DNA of 64,000 nucleotides from contig CM043957.1 in assembly GCA_014529385.2 (NCBI GenBank), positions 68,012,503 to 68,076,502 on the forward strand. Reading direction: 5' to 3'. Numbering within the stretch: the stretch's first letter is position 1; the number at the start of each line of letters is the position of its first letter. The notes beneath the pieces are model-generated. The model ran no database searches and was not told the DNA's origin. It worked only from the letters and a program-made list of their open reading frames with translations. The stretch is from Adiantum capillus-veneris. Taxonomy: Eukaryota > Streptophyta > Polypodiopsida > Polypodiales > Pteridaceae. Of the stretch, positions 31,646 through 42,582 are shown piece after piece. A program made the translations under genes and the position numbers.

Positions 31646-34000
31646 TCACGTGGTGTGAGTGGAGTTCATAAGTGACTCTCGATGCTCAAAAATGGCTGAA
31701 ATGAGCGTCACAATAGAGAGTCCACATCGTGGTTGGAAGAGAAAGGTATGTAGGGAGAGATCATGGTTGAATATATGGGGAAAAGAGGACCTAATGTGGT
31801 CAAAAGCTGAGCACTCAAGTAGTGTGTGGTACTCACTCTCTCGCACTTGACGAGGGCATAAGGTGCAAAGTCGATGACACTCCTCGCCAGTGCCCCAACG
31901 TCCTGTCTCGCAGCGTAGAGAATGGGAGCTAAGACGAATGGAGGCAATGGTGCGGATCGCACTCAATGGGATGCGCTCAAGGATGTAGAAATGGGTTCGG
32001 TTACCTCGTTCCGAGAAGAAGAGAGATTTGTAGTTTGGGGCAACGTGTGTGGTGTAATGGTTGAAGCGAGAACCTCCGGATTTCTTCCAAGCCGTGATAC
32101 ATTGGTGTTGTAAGAAGGCCTCATTAACTTGGGAGTCGATCGACGCATCCTTGACCAAGTGACATGCATCCCATCTTCCAAACCATTTCTTGATATCAAG
32201 CATCCACCCCGAACTTAGTATTTTGCTCTTGCATGTCTTTTGAACCATTTGACTTGCTTCATATGCGATTCTAGGAAGTCGATGCAAAGGGCTACGTTGT
32301 GTCTTACGCATGTACTCCACAACCCTTTGCATGCCCAAGACCTCAATGGGAAGCAATCCGGACTCAAGAAGTAAGAGCATGTAGGGTGTTTGTTTCTTGA
32401 CTTGGAGAAAGTTGGTGAGAAAACGCTTTTGGACATTCTCAAACTCTTTCCAAGTAGACTTCCCGATGTTTCCACCCCACACTTCCACTCCATAAAGAAG
32501 CACCGGTGTCACCAATGTGTCAAAGAGGTACTTTTTGAGAGCCCAACACTTGATCTCTCCTGCATTGCACATGTTCTCAAATGCATAATAGGCCCTCTTT
32601 CCGGCTTCCGAGCGACGCATTGCACAATCCTTCCATTTATGATTGGATGGAACCTCAAGGCCAAGGTACTTGAAGTGATCTACCACTTCAAGTTTCTCAT
32701 TGTTATATACAATGCATGAATTTTCATCATTGAGGGTCTTTACAAGCATGACCTTGGTTTTGGATCCATTCACGATCAGCCCGCTATGTAGGCAAAAGCG
32801 TTCCAAGACACTCATAAGCTTTTGTGCATCTTCTAAGGTATGTGCCAAGAGCACTACATCATCGGCATAAAGCAAAAGCATGATCACCGCATTTCCAATC
32901 TTAACCTCTTCTATGACTTCTTGCTGCATAAAGTCAAGAACCATGCATTCCAATTCATCAATGAGTAGCCCCAAGAGGGTTGGGGAAAGTGGGCATCCTT
33001 GTTTGACACCAATAGTGCTTGCAAAAAAATCTGAAATTCCATCTCCCATACGTAATCGACATATCACTTTTTGGTAGATGCGAAAGACTGCATGCATAAA
33101 TTCTCTCGGCACTTGAAGGCTTTGCATACGTCTCCAAAGATTTCCTCGCGGTACCATGTCAAAAGCTTTCTTGATATCCACAAAGCAACAATACAACTTT
33201 TTTCCTTTCAATCGAGACGCTTCCATAAGAACTCGAAGAGTGACAAGGTGATCAATAGTGCTATGATGCTTTCGAAAACCTGCTTGGCCAAGTGCACGTT
33301 TGCCATTCTTTTTGGCCCATTCACTTATCTTCATCTCCATGATACATCCAAATAACTTTGCCATTAAAGAACCAACCATTATAGTGCGATAGTTGTTCAC
33401 ATTGTTTACATCTCCTCCTTTGTGCAAAGGTTTGATCCAATTTGCACTCCAATCATGAGGCATGCCATACTGAAGTGCAAGGTTAAACATATCGCATATC
33501 CAATATTGTGTTTTCTTGCTTGTCCATTTAATCATTTCAGCCTTGACACCTTGAAGGTCACCTGCCTTACGAGTAGCAAGTTTCTCAAGTGCGCGGCATA
33601 CATCTTCAATGGTAAAGAAGGGAGACATAAACGGAAGGAAGCTACAACACTCCATCTTATCAACATTGGGTTGCTCATAGAGATTCTTACAATGCATATA
33701 CATATCCTCAAGAGTCAAGTCACCAAAGCTCTCAACGCGCTTGCCTTTTAGATTTTGCCAAAACTTGCCACATGCATGTGCTTTCTCTTGTGCTAAAAGA
33801 AGTTGTTTTTCGACTTCCCACCTTCTCCTCTTCTTTTGAACAAGTGCTTTGTATGTGTGTGAACATTCCAAGTAAACTTCCTTGTCTTTGATTGCATCCA
33901 ATCTTAGCAAGTGTTTTCGGGCTTGACTACATTCCATGTCAAACCATTTATTCTTGGTGCTACCCTTCTTAGACCTTTTGCAAGACATGTGTTTCACCAA
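31646..34000 (-). pseudogene. LINE ORF2, reverse transcriptase and C-terminal zinc motif
   Basis: 784 open codons after a TGA at about 34004. RT motifs in order: WSANWIKPLHKGGD, NYRTIMVGSLMAKLF, QAGFRKHHSTIDHL, CFVDIKKAFDMVPR (first Asp), GVKQGCPLSPTLLGLLID, LLLYADDVVLLA (catalytic YADD), KTKVMLV and HFKYLG. The C-terminus has CTLCPRQVRESEYHTLLEC, a C-x2-C-x9-H-x4-C motif common in LINE ORF2 proteins. The enzyme primes cDNA synthesis at a nicked target. The RT core is intact; the upstream stops separate it from the endonuclease. Confidence 0.92.
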
Positions 34001-34003
34001 AAA

Positions 34004-35026
34004 TCATTCCTTCGCACAAGAGAAAATTACTTCTTTGAAAACTTTCCACTTGCATTCTAATGTTGCGCTCTCTTGATGCTCTATCATGCTTAACATTTGG
34101 TCCACCATATCAGCATATATAAGTGCTCGTTTGAAGTCTAGACGTAGGTACAAATGATTCACATCATGATTGGAGGCTACATACTCGGGCCGTTTACCAC
34201 ACTTGAGGTCAATACATAACATCCTATGATCCGATTCCGGATTCCATTCACCAAGTGTAAAGCTTTGTATGCATTCTAGAATGGCTTCCGAGAACAACAT
34301 ATAGTCAATCACGCTAGCACCGTTGTGCTTTCTACATGTAAAGTCATTGGTGCCTTGCCATAGAGATACACCATTTGCAATGAGCATTCCGGTACTATTG
34401 CACATATGTAGAAGTGACTTTCCATAGTGATCCACTTCTTTTGCGTCATTAGAACTTCGATTATACATGTATGAGTCATCCATTCTTCTTGAGATATGCG
34501 GCATGTCTACTTGTTGTGTGTCGTGTTGTAGCATATTTGTGCGAGCATTCATGTCTCCAAAAACAATGACTTCACCTTGATCCTTGTAATGAGCAATGTC
34601 TTCCTCTACTTCAACAAAGGGCTGATCTCTATCCATATTCAAGCAAGCATAAAAGTTGGATTCATAGTGAGGAATGTAGCAACCGGCCACAAACATGACT
34701 TGACCATTTGGTGGGCTGATTTTCAGTCATAAGTAGCGTTTATACTTATCTTCTTTGACAATGGAAACATCTTTCAAACCCTTTTTGGTCATACATGCTA
34801 CGCCTCCTTGTCCTCTTCGTTGCTTTGCATTTTTGGCCCACATCAAAGAATGCACATCGTATTTGTCAAATCCAAGAATTCGTTGTGTATCATGCTCCCA
34901 TGTTTCGACAAGAAATATCACATCGGAGTCATTGGTAAGCTCATCAATGCCAATTCCCGCATTCCATGGATACCCGTTACAATTCCAAAAGTTTATTCGC
35001 AAGCGTGAGTTGGTCTCATAGATCAT
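34004..35026 (-). pseudogene. LINE ORF2, apurinic-type endonuclease part
   Basis: Starts ATG at 35026, eight bases after the ORF1 stop, with RINFWNCNGYPW, VIFLVETWEHD (catalytic Glu) and GGVACMTKKG. A TGA at about 34727 interrupts ...YKRYL(stop)LKISPPN, where Trp (TGG) is likely. It then continues MFVAGCYIPH, VIVFGDMNARTN (D-x-N), VIDYMLFSE and ESDHRML (SDH). All endonuclease motifs are present. A second TGA after FSCAKE at 34004 separates it from RT. Confidence 0.9.
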
Positions 35027-35032
35027 GTGTCC

Positions 35033-35650
35033 CTATTTGTTGGGTGGACTTGCATCCTCCTTAAGTGGCTTTTCTTCTTGAGGTGATACCTTAAGCTTCT
35101 TGCTTCTTTCCTCATATGCTTTGCGACGTACATTTTGTTGCATAATAGTGCGATCCTCATATACATTACAACCCGTTCCTTTGAGGTAGATCCAACCATT
35201 GTGAAGGATGATCTTTCTCTTTACCTCATCAGCCATGGTACATACAATAGGTCTTTCTCCCGAGCGAGGGACTCCTTGTTTTCCAACTCGATGTGCACCA
35301 TAAGCCATGATTCCTGACATGCCAAAGTGTGTAGCAAAAAACTCTTCAATAGCAACTGCAAGAGATTGGGGTGTTTCCATGCTTTCCTCCTTGATTCCAC
35401 GAATGACGATGTTCTTTGAGCGTTTTTGTCGTTCGTGCAATTCTTGAGTGTCCACATTCTCTACATTCTTTGCTTGGACAACGGCTTGCGTGATAGGAGA
35501 TGTAGAAACCACATTATCCTTACATATATCAGCCCATGATTTGGATGCATTTCTCATCTCACATACATCATGTCGTATTGTATCTATTGTTTCCTCTTTC
35601 AATACATGATCACTCTCAACTTTGCTCAAGCGCTCTTTCAATACATTCAT
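35033..35650 (-). CDS. LINE ORF1 protein
   Basis: 205 codons from MNVLKERLSKVES. The N-terminus is heptad-like and coiled-coil-compatible (residues 1-35). The middle contains RSKNIVIRGIKEES, HRVGKQGVPRSGERPIV and VKRKIILHNGWIYLKGTG, the pattern of the RRM-like ORF1 domain of L1-type elements, ending with a basic tail (KKLKVSPQEEK). Presumed RNA-binding chaperone that coats the LINE transcript. The upstream CT array in the same frame is LTR sequence, so the ATG at 35650 is preferred. Confidence 0.85.
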   Translation of the reverse strand: MNVLKERLSKVESDHVLKEETIDTIRHDVCEMRNASKSWADICKDNVVSTSPITQAVVQAKNVENVDTQELHERQKRSKNIVIRGIKEESMETPQSLAVAIEEFFATHFGMSGIMAYGAHRVGKQGVPRSGERPIVCTMADEVKRKIILHNGWIYLKGTGCNVYEDRTIMQQNVRRKAYEERSKKLKVSPQEEKPLKEDASPPNK

Positions 35651-35653
35651 GTC

Positions 35654-35656
<3 letters not shown>

Positions 35657-35719
<63 letters not shown>

Positions 35720-36100
35720 GTGGCCGTGAGAGGGAGAATGAGGGAGAGGGGGAGGGGATAGGGATGAGGGGATAAGAGATAGAGGGAGTGTGTGAGGGAG
35801 AGTGAGGGGAGAGGGGGAATGGCGGGGTATGGGAGATGTGTGGGTGAGAGGGAGAGGGGGGGGTGGTGTTGTCTTGCATGGGGCTTGAGGACGAAGGGGA
35901 AATAAGTCAATGGGGGGGGTGTAAGGGAATATATCTGCGGGCCAAAGAGGGGGGTGTGAATGAGCCAAGGGAGGGTGAGGCGAGCGGTGAGGGGAAGAGG
36001 GAGGAGGGGTCGAGGGAGGGAATATTGGCGGGCCAAAGAGAGGGGGTGGAAAAATGAGGGTAGAGGGTAATGGGAGAGGGGATAGGGTGAGTGTAAGAGT

Positions 36101-36141
<41 letters not shown>

Positions 36142-36360
36142 CTCACGCGGCTCACACCGAGGGAGCACAAGAGAGAGGTTGGGGGTTCCTTCTCTGAGTT
36201 TCTGCCTGGCCGGGGAGGGTGAATCGGGAGGAGAGAGATATTAGGAAAGGGGGTATGTAGGGAAAATGGGGGGAGTGTAAGTGCGAGGGTTTTATCCGAT
36301 GCCCGTAGGGCGGGAGGGAAAAAAAAATAAGTTACGGTGGGGGGGTACTGAGAGTGGGGG
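35657..36360. repeat. G-rich LTR segment with a 37-base G run
   Basis: The plus strand is dominated by GGGAGAGGGGGAGGGG-type repeats. A pure G run spans 36103-36139. At the same point of the other LTR only 8 G are present (45501-45509). The whole segment has many adjacent runs of three or more G, giving high potential for G-quadruplexes on the plus strand. Confidence 0.9.
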
Positions 36361-36445
36361 GGGGTGAAATGAGTTTTTTTCTCTTTTTTTCTTTGATTTC
36401 CGAAAGTCGGCTATCATTAGCCCTCTCTCTTTTGGCTAGAGTCAT

Positions 36446-36841
36446 TCATGCTTCTAGCCCTTCTTCAGTTTCTTCAGCTGTAGAGTTAGTGGGTTCTCCC
36501 TCTTCTGGAATGTCTAGCACAAATTCTGGGTCAAACCTAAGGAAATACCTCTTCAGTCTCCATCCATTGACTCTAGTCTTGTAAATTCTCCCATCTGTTT
36601 CCATCAGCTTATAGCTGTCGTTGTCGTAGCGCTTCTTGATGATGAATGGCCCTTCCCATCTGGGTTGAAATTTCTTATCCTTCCTGGTATCAAATCTGTT
36701 GTCGTACCGTAGCACTAGCATGCCTTTTTCCAATCCTTTCTCTTTAAGCCCTTGATTGAAAGTGAGTCGGCATCGTTCTGCCTGTGCTGCATAGTGATTG
36801 ATTGCTTCTTCCCTATCCAGTTGGAGTCTCTCTAGATCCAA
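36446..36841 (-). pseudogene. gypsy-3 integrase C-terminal part
   Basis: 131 codons. Reads MDLERLQLDREEAINHYAAQ, MLVLRYDNRFDTRKDKKFQP, RWEGPFIIKKRYDN and VNGWRLKRYFLRF; the GPF module matches the gypsy-2 counterpart. Separated from the integrase core by a stop and shift around 36842-36880. Ends shortly before the LTR. No chromodomain. Confidence 0.85.
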
Positions 36842-36877
36842 GATGTGGTTTGGAAGGTTTACGATTGGACGGTGGGT

Positions 36878-37777
36878 CTAGCTGGCCAAGACTCGTAAGC
36901 TGGCTATTTGTACCTCAATGGGTAGAATTGCCTCCTTCCCATAAACTAGATGGAAAGGAGTGAAACCTAGTGATGTTTGGAACGTTGTTCTGTAGGCCCA
37001 AAGAGCTGCCATGAGATGTTTATCCCAATCTCCTGTATGGTTGTTCACCTGTTTTGTGATGATCTTGCAAATCATTCCATTTACCTTCTCTACCAGACCA
37101 TTGCATTGTGGATAGTATGGTGTGGAATGCCGACGTGTGATGCCTAACTTCTTCATCAATTCTCCTACCACATCACCTCTAAATCCTGGTCCTCTATCTG
37201 ATATTATCTCAAGAGGAGTGCCAAAACGGCAAACGATATGCTCAAAAATGAACTTTGCCACCTCTTGGGCTGTAATGCGGGTGGTGGCCGTTGCTTCTGC
37301 CCATCGCGTCATGTAGTCTACACCCACTATGATGTACAGTTTACCTGATTGGGCCCTTGGTAAGGGACCAATTGCATCTATTCCCCATTTCTCAAACGGA
37401 CCATATGAAATGATAGGGGTTTGTGGCTCGTAGGTTAGCATACGATCACTGGCCACTTGACAAGCCCTACATGTTTTACACCAATGGTGTACATCTCTGT
37501 TCAAACTAGGCCAAAAGTATCCTGCTTGTAGAATCTTCCTACTAGTGATATCTAGAGCAAAATGACCACCACAAACGCCGTCATGGCAGCTTGAAATTAC
37601 CTCTGTGATTTCACTGGAGGTTGGCACCCGCCTGAGAATTTGATCCTTGCCCTTACAATACAAGTGGTCGTCTATAAGGCGGTACCTAGTAGCCTTCCTT
37701 ACCAGCCATTGTTTTTGGCCTTTAGTGTGTCCTGTTGGACATTCCCCTGTATTCAGAAAGCTAATGATATCAAGCAT
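36878..37777 (-). pseudogene. gypsy-3 integrase zinc and catalytic domains
   Basis: 299 codons, well preserved. HDGVCGGHF and WCKTCRACQ form the H..H/C..C zinc motif. The DDE triad is visible in KWGIDAIGPLP (D), IISDRGPGF (D) and YYPQCNGLVEKVNG (E). FTPFHLVYGKEAILPIE follows. It is joined in frame upstream to the end of the second RNase H (ADALAKERIQ), so the Pol order is RH-aRH-IN. The catalytic domain itself seems intact. Confidence 0.9.
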
Positions 37778-37987
37778 AGCGTCACTGCCTTGGAAGAGGG
37801 GTAGTTTTAATTTGATTGCTCCTATGGTAACATCTTGTATTCTTTCTTTAGCTAGTGCATCTGCCTCCTGATTTTCTGCTCTGGGAATATGGAAGAGTTT
37901 TACTGCTTCAAACTTCTTCAGAAGGTCCTTAACTTGGCGGACTTGACCGAGTAAAACTTGATTTTTGCACTCTCAGGTGCCATTTAT

Positions 37988-39184
37988 CTACCTAATCAAA
38001 AGCAAAGCGTCGCCGAACACATTCAAGCGCTGAATTTTTTGTGAAATACATTGTTCCAGCCCAAGGATTAGGGCTGCATATTCTGCCTCATTGTTAGAGT
38101 GGGAGTGTAATAACTGCCCCATGGAGAATACTCTTTCCTGCTGTTCATTGAAAATGACCATGCCTGCTGCAGACTGATCCATTGTTCTCTTGTATGCTCC
38201 GTCAAAGAAAAGAGAGTGAGCTCTCCCTAGCTTAGGGCTCTCTTTATCTGGTATTCCTTCCTTTGCTTCCGTGTTGACCTTCAGCTTCTTCTCGTAGTGG
38301 CGATGAGTGAGAATTCCTGCTAGACTAGCCCTGGTGGAGTTTTCTACTTGTATGGTGTAATCAAACTCTTGTAGTCTAATTAACCACTTTGAGATCCTAG
38401 ATGAAACATCCATGTGTCGCATTACATATGGGAAAACCTCTTCCATTGTCAGGATTACAAATGGTCTAGACAAGAGATAGAAGCGGAATTTCGTGGTAGC
38501 AAACATTAGTTCCAGAACCATGTGTTCTACTTCGGTGAATCCCTTTTTTGATGGGGTCATGACTCGACTAGAGAAGTAAATAGGGCGCATGAAAGAAGTT
38601 TTGGGATCCTTTTGCATTAGCACTGCTCCCAGAGTATCATTTCCCACACTAGGGTTCACATAGAATGGCTCGTCCCACTTAGGAGGTGAAATAGTGGGAA
38701 GCTTAGATAGGACTTGCTTTACCTCAGTAAACTGCTGCTCATTCTCTTCACTCCATGAGAAAACATCCCTTTTGGTGAGTTGTTGTAGGGGAAGGACCAC
38801 TTGAGATAGCAGATGAATGAACCTGCTTAAATATCTTACCATCTGAAGGAAAGAAACCAACTGCTTGGCAGTGGTGGGAGATGATAAAGATACCAGAGCT
38901 TGAATTTTGCTAGGGTTAGCCTCGATTCCTTTTGCTGAAATTACATGACCAAGGAGAGTGACCTTGCTCTCACCAATGTGACACTTGTCCACGTTGAGTT
39001 GGCCACCCAGGGTTTGTAGCCTGGTTAAGCCGCCATAGACTTTGCTTAGATGAAGGGCTCGTGAGCTATAGATGCAAAAATCATCTATGAAAACCCGTAT
39101 TGATGTTCCAAAGTAGGGTTGGAAAACAAATGTCACATAGCGTTGAAATGTGGCTGGGGCGTTGGTGAGGCCAAATGGCATCAC
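37988..39184 (-). pseudogene. gypsy-3 RT palm/thumb, RNase H and second RNase H
   Basis: 398 codons: MMPFGLTNAPATFQRY, IRVFIDDFCIYSS (FIDD in place of YVDD), LLGHVISAKGIEANPSKIQ, FLQMVRYLSRF, then the degenerate gypsy RNase H (FYVNPSVGNDTLGAVLMQ, IYFSSRVMTPSKKGFTEVE). From about residue 320 comes the archaeal-type RNase H: SLFFDGAYKR, HSNNEAEYAALILGLEQ, NVFGDALLLIR. A TAG after LLLIR (37988) and a TGA shortly after interrupt the last part (FHIPRAENQEADALA), which lies at about 37870-37910. Confidence 0.9.
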
Positions 39185-39300
39185 TCTGTAAGCAAAACAT
39201 CCCCAAGGTGTGATGAAGGTTGTCTTCTTCTAATCCTCCTCCGCAATGCTAATCTGGAAGTATCTTGAGTAGCCATCTCATACTGTGTAGCGTTCGTAAC

Positions 39301-39723
39301 CTACCACTTCATTGAGTATTTCATCCTGGAATGGGAGGGGAAAATGGTCCCTCTTCGTGGCTGCATTGAGAGGTTTATAATCCACACAGACTCTCCATTT
39401 ACCTTTTTTTTTTTTGTTACTACTACTGGGGAGACCCATTCTGAGTCTTCGACAAGGTAGATGAAACCTGCTTGTAGCAAACTCCTTACTTCTTTAAGCA
39501 ATGCCTCTTGTTGGATTACTCCAAGTCTTCTGAGCTTCTGTACTATGGGTTTACTGCCTTCCTTGAGCTTTATGTGGTGTTGCACTACTGTAATTCCTGT
39601 GATCTTATCATAGCCATCAATGAACAAAGTAGTGAAGTTGCCTAACATGGAGACATACTCCTTCATTTCTTCATTGGTTAACTCATTTGAGAGCATTTTT
39701 TGTAGCTTACCTGCATCCTCCAA
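39301..39723 (-). pseudogene. gypsy-3 reverse transcriptase, N-terminal part
   Basis: 140 codons: an acidic linker, then GSKPIVQKLRRLGVIQQEAL, LLQAGFIYLVEDSEWVSPVV, VTKKKK. A frameshift next to an A/T run (39400-39416) garbles the following VDYRxLN region, and the frame is lost until about 39184. The intact gypsy-2 counterpart is 19560-20004. Confidence 0.85.
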
Positions 39724-39918
39724 TGACTGCTTACCTGATGGTCCCTCTTGGTTTGCTGAGGTTGCTTCAGATTATGTTAATCTGTTTGGGTCTTTAAGAA
39801 TGACTCCCATTACTTCGATGCTACTGTCACTCTCGTCGGTGGTGGTTGTGTCTTCTCCTGAGGTAGACGAGGAGTCGCTAGTGGACTCGTCTTCTGAAGC
39901 CTCCAAGATCATATTGCG

Positions 39919-40254
39919 CTACTTTCCAGTCCTCATGTCGTAGAATATGGACTTCCCTTTAGCATCCTTCATCTGGATCATCCCGGTGCTCCAGTCTTGT
40001 TTGGCTTCCATGGCCATAAGCCAAGGCCTTCCAAGAATGATGGAGTAGCCCTCCCCTTTGTGTGGCATGACGAAGATGTCTACTTCCACTTCCGTATTGA
40101 ATGCTTTTACTTTGACCGCATTTACAATGCCTACGCATTTCACTCTTACATTGTTTGCCATCTTGGCTCGGCAGGGTGCCGGCCTACTTACCTCTAGACC
40201 TAGGTGGTGCATCATCTTCTCACTCATGACGCATATTTGCACGCCACCATCTAT
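39919..40254 (-). pseudogene. gypsy-3 aspartic protease with D-G-G loop
   Basis: Reads IDGGVQICVMSEKMMHHLGL, then AKMANNVRVKCVGIV, VDIFVMPHKGEGYSIILGRPWL. The active-site triplet is D-G-G where D-T/S-G is usual, in the same position as D-R-G in gypsy-2. A TAG just upstream of IDGG (about 40255-40257) separates it from gag; it could be a readthrough stop or a mutation. The flap/ILGRPWL segment is normal. Confidence 0.82.
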
Positions 40255-41707
40255 CTAGACGTTTGAAATCCGCTGTCTTTTGATGTGAGCGTCCATGGTT
40301 GGCAAGATGTCATCGAGATCCCTCCCAGAGATAGCCCCAGCTATCCGTGGTTTTGATTTCCTGGTACTTACCATTTTCGTCCATTGCCTCCTCATTCTAG
40401 GTACAAGGTGGAGTAATTGGGGCCAAGTTATCTTCGGGCCCTGCATTAACACATCTTGAACTAAATCATAGGGTTGTGCTTCCTCACCTAGTGAGAAGTC
40501 TACGATGTCTATCTTCCGCCGCAGTTTAGCTGCTTGCTTGCTAGACTCGGCTTTCCCTTTCATCTTCTCTTCTTTTTGAGATGCCTCCTCGTGCCTCGCA
40601 CGCTTCACTCCCATAGCATCCACTTCTTCTACCTTCGCTTTTCCTTTGTGCTTCTCTCGAGCTAACTCTTCTACCTTCGCCTTCCCTTTAGCCTCTAAGC
40701 TAATGACACTCTCCACTTGGTTCACCGCAGGTGGTGGGGGTAGTGGCGGAATGAGAGGTTGGGGTGGTGGTTGCTGTTGTATAGGTGGTCGTAGGATTTG
40801 GATTGCTGGGATTGGTCCTGGCTGCCTTGGTGGTGGTCTTACTCTTGGCAAAGAGATTTGATTCTGTCTCCCCTCTCTATTGAAATTCTGCCTTCTTGGG
40901 TGTGGGCAGTAGTACATGCCATGGCCGTCTTCCCCGCAGTTGTAACAGTGGTATTCTGGGTTCTGCCTTCGTTGTCCTCTTCCTTGTTCTGGATTTCTGC
41001 CAGATGCATGCCCTTGCTGCACCAGATGCACAGATAAACTCTCTAGTTGGGTGGTGATGCGACTCAGCAGGTCTTGTTGTTCCTCTGCTGTCTCCTGTGG
41101 TTGGACTCTATGATTGGTTGTTGCAGCCACTGCGGTTGGTCGGGCCGAGCTTGTCGGGCCGAGCTTGTTTCCTCTGACATGTTTACTCTTGCTTGCATGC
41201 GCAGCTTCTTGTCTTTAAGGCGGGCTACTTCAACTGCCAACTCATATATTGCAGGAAACCTTCCCTTCACCTTCTCTCTAAGCAGCGACCATAGACCAGC
41301 AATGAAACGGTCCTTCTTCAGGAAATTAGGCGCTCCTTCTCCTTCCTCCAGTGTGGCAACCCACCTCTCCCATAAGTCCACAAACTTTCACTCGTAGGTG
41401 GCGTACTCCAGCAGGCCTGCCTGCTTTAATTCTGTCAATAGCTGCCATAGCTTCTCCGAGGTTGTGCCTCCACCAAACCTCTTTACAAAAGCAGCCCTTA
41501 ACACATCCATGCATTCTTGGTATCCTGGAGCAATGCATTATAACAGGACTTGGCCTCTACTTTCATCAGTAGAGGAAAAATTATAAGTTGTGAAGCGTCG
41601 TCATCTTTGTTGGAGACGACACAAGCAATTTCAAAATCGTCCAAAAAATCACTGGTGAGATCCTCACCCTTCTTTCCACTGAACGTGGGGAAAGAAACAC
41701 TTGCCAT
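40255..41707 (-). pseudogene. gypsy-3 gag with CCHC zinc knuckle, frameshifted
   Basis: Pieces: 41707-41498 (MASVSFPTFSGKKGEDLTSD, FLDDFEIACVV), 41538-41326 and 41381-41064 (WERWVATLEEGEGAPNFLKK, DRFIAGLWSLLREKV), and 41130-40255. The last holds CYNCGEDGHGMYYC, a Pro/Gln-rich stretch (PPIQQQPPPQPLIPP), a Lys/Glu-rich stretch and the end KRQRISNV. The gypsy-2 gag has the same zinc knuckle and the FIAGL segment. Two to three frameshifts. Confidence 0.87.
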
Positions 41708-41802
41708 GGTGGTGACTCGGGAAATTACAAACCTTCTTTTTTTTTTTTTTTACCCATCAACACCAACGGCTCATAACGGCTTTACAGGGGCGAACGGATA
41801 GG

Positions 41803-42024
41803 CTAAAACGGGATAAAAATAGAGACATTAAAGGAATGATGGTAATCTAGTATGGGGAGAATGATAGGGTTCGAGGAATTGAGGATTTCTCCTAGTACTG
41901 CCTCACCGAATAGGTAAACGATCTTCTGTTGGTAGAAGACTTTCCTATCTACATAGATATTCACACGCATATGCTGCAAGAATCTGAACGGGAATGCCGT
42001 CGGCCCGTTTTCCATCATGCGCAA
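41803..42024 (-). CDS. Small pre-gag ORF, counterpart of 14624-14842
   Basis: 73 codons beginning MRMMENGPTAFPFRF, with RVNIYVDRKVFYQQKIVYLFGE and ILPILDYHHSFNVSIF. Aligned by eye with the gypsy-2 ORF over its whole length. Position directly upstream of gag in both elements. Function unknown. Confidence 0.55.
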   Translation of the reverse strand: MRMMENGPTAFPFRFLQHMRVNIYVDRKVFYQQKIVYLFGEAVLGEILNSSNPIILPILDYHHSFNVSIFIPF

Positions 42025-42040
42025 AGGGTGAAATACTTAC

Positions 42041-42571
42041 TTATACTCTTACCGTGCCAATGTTGATGAGTCGGCACATCCACAAGAGGTCGTCACCTTT
42101 CATGGGCTCTACCCTTCCTTCGCTGCTTAGCATGTACGGGGTGATGACGACGCGTCTGACCACTCCCAGTCTCTTGGCTAACAGCAATTGTAGGTAATTT
42201 CCGTAATCGGCGTGTTGCATGAATTCTACTCCATTCAACTGCAGCTCATCTCCAGCCCATTGGGTCTCTCCCGTGGTAGAGAGATTCTTCAGGATAAGTT
42301 GTACAGGGAGGGGAGGAAGGTCCTCCACTCGCTTCCCAAAACAGCGACAGCAGTAGCCGAACCACTCTTCTCTAGGACATGGGAATCTTCTCACCACTTC
42401 TTCTTCTGGATTGTCGAAGTGGATTGGTAGCACTCGCATGCGTCGTGCAAATCTGTAGGCAACCTTCCGCCGCTTAGCTTCGGATGACTTCTTCTTTGAC
42501 AAAGTGGGTACAACCCGGCTCTCTGAGCTTGAAGCACCTGCTTGGCCAGATGCTTCTCCCTTCAGGGTCAT
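42041..42571 (-). CDS. Pre-gag ORF, 176 aa, unknown function (copy 1)
   Basis: Same length and nearly the same protein as 28527-29057, beginning MTLKGEASGQAGASSSES, with the KKKSSEAKRRK basic stretch, FPCPREEWFGYC and INIGTVRV end. It is in the same frame as the following small ORF after two stop codons, so it may be the N-terminal part of a longer ancestral protein. Absent from gypsy-2. No domain recognised. Confidence 0.45.
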   Translation of the reverse strand: MTLKGEASGQAGASSSESRVVPTLSKKKSSEAKRRKVAYRFARRMRVLPIHFDNPEEEVVRRFPCPREEWFGYCCRCFGKRVEDLPPLPVQLILKNLSTTGETQWAGDELQLNGVEFMQHADYGNYLQLLLAKRLGVVRRVVITPYMLSSEGRVEPMKGDDLLWMCRLINIGTVRV

Positions 42572-42582
42572 GTGTTTCCAGG

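Larger units (their letters stand above)
31572..35656 (-). mobile_element. LINE (L1-like non-LTR retrotransposon), nearly full coding length
   Basis: Minus-strand element of about 4.1 kb with ORF1 (35650-35033), ORF2 endonuclease (35026-34004) and RT (34000-31646). It lacks LTRs. The 3' end is a short ATCT repeat (CTATCTATCTAT near 31582) instead of a long A tail, then the host AG array. Both edges sit in the AG/CT array of the LTR, so target duplications cannot be resolved. The 5' leader is only a few bases (GTTGAC before the ATG), so it may be slightly truncated. ORF2 has two in-frame TGA codons. Confidence 0.93.
29563..36416 (-). repeat. gypsy-3 middle LTR, split by a LINE
   Basis: On the minus strand begins TGATAGCCGACTTTCGG at 36416 and ends CCGTCA at 29563. 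It matches 43077-45790 piece by piece: 29563-31571 with 43077-45045, and 35657-36416 with about 45060-45790. The LINE at 31572-35656 interrupts it inside an AG array. Without the LINE it is about 2.77 kb. It contains a 423-bp tandem duplication (30290-30712 and 30713-31120) and very long GT, GA and G runs. Confidence 0.88.
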
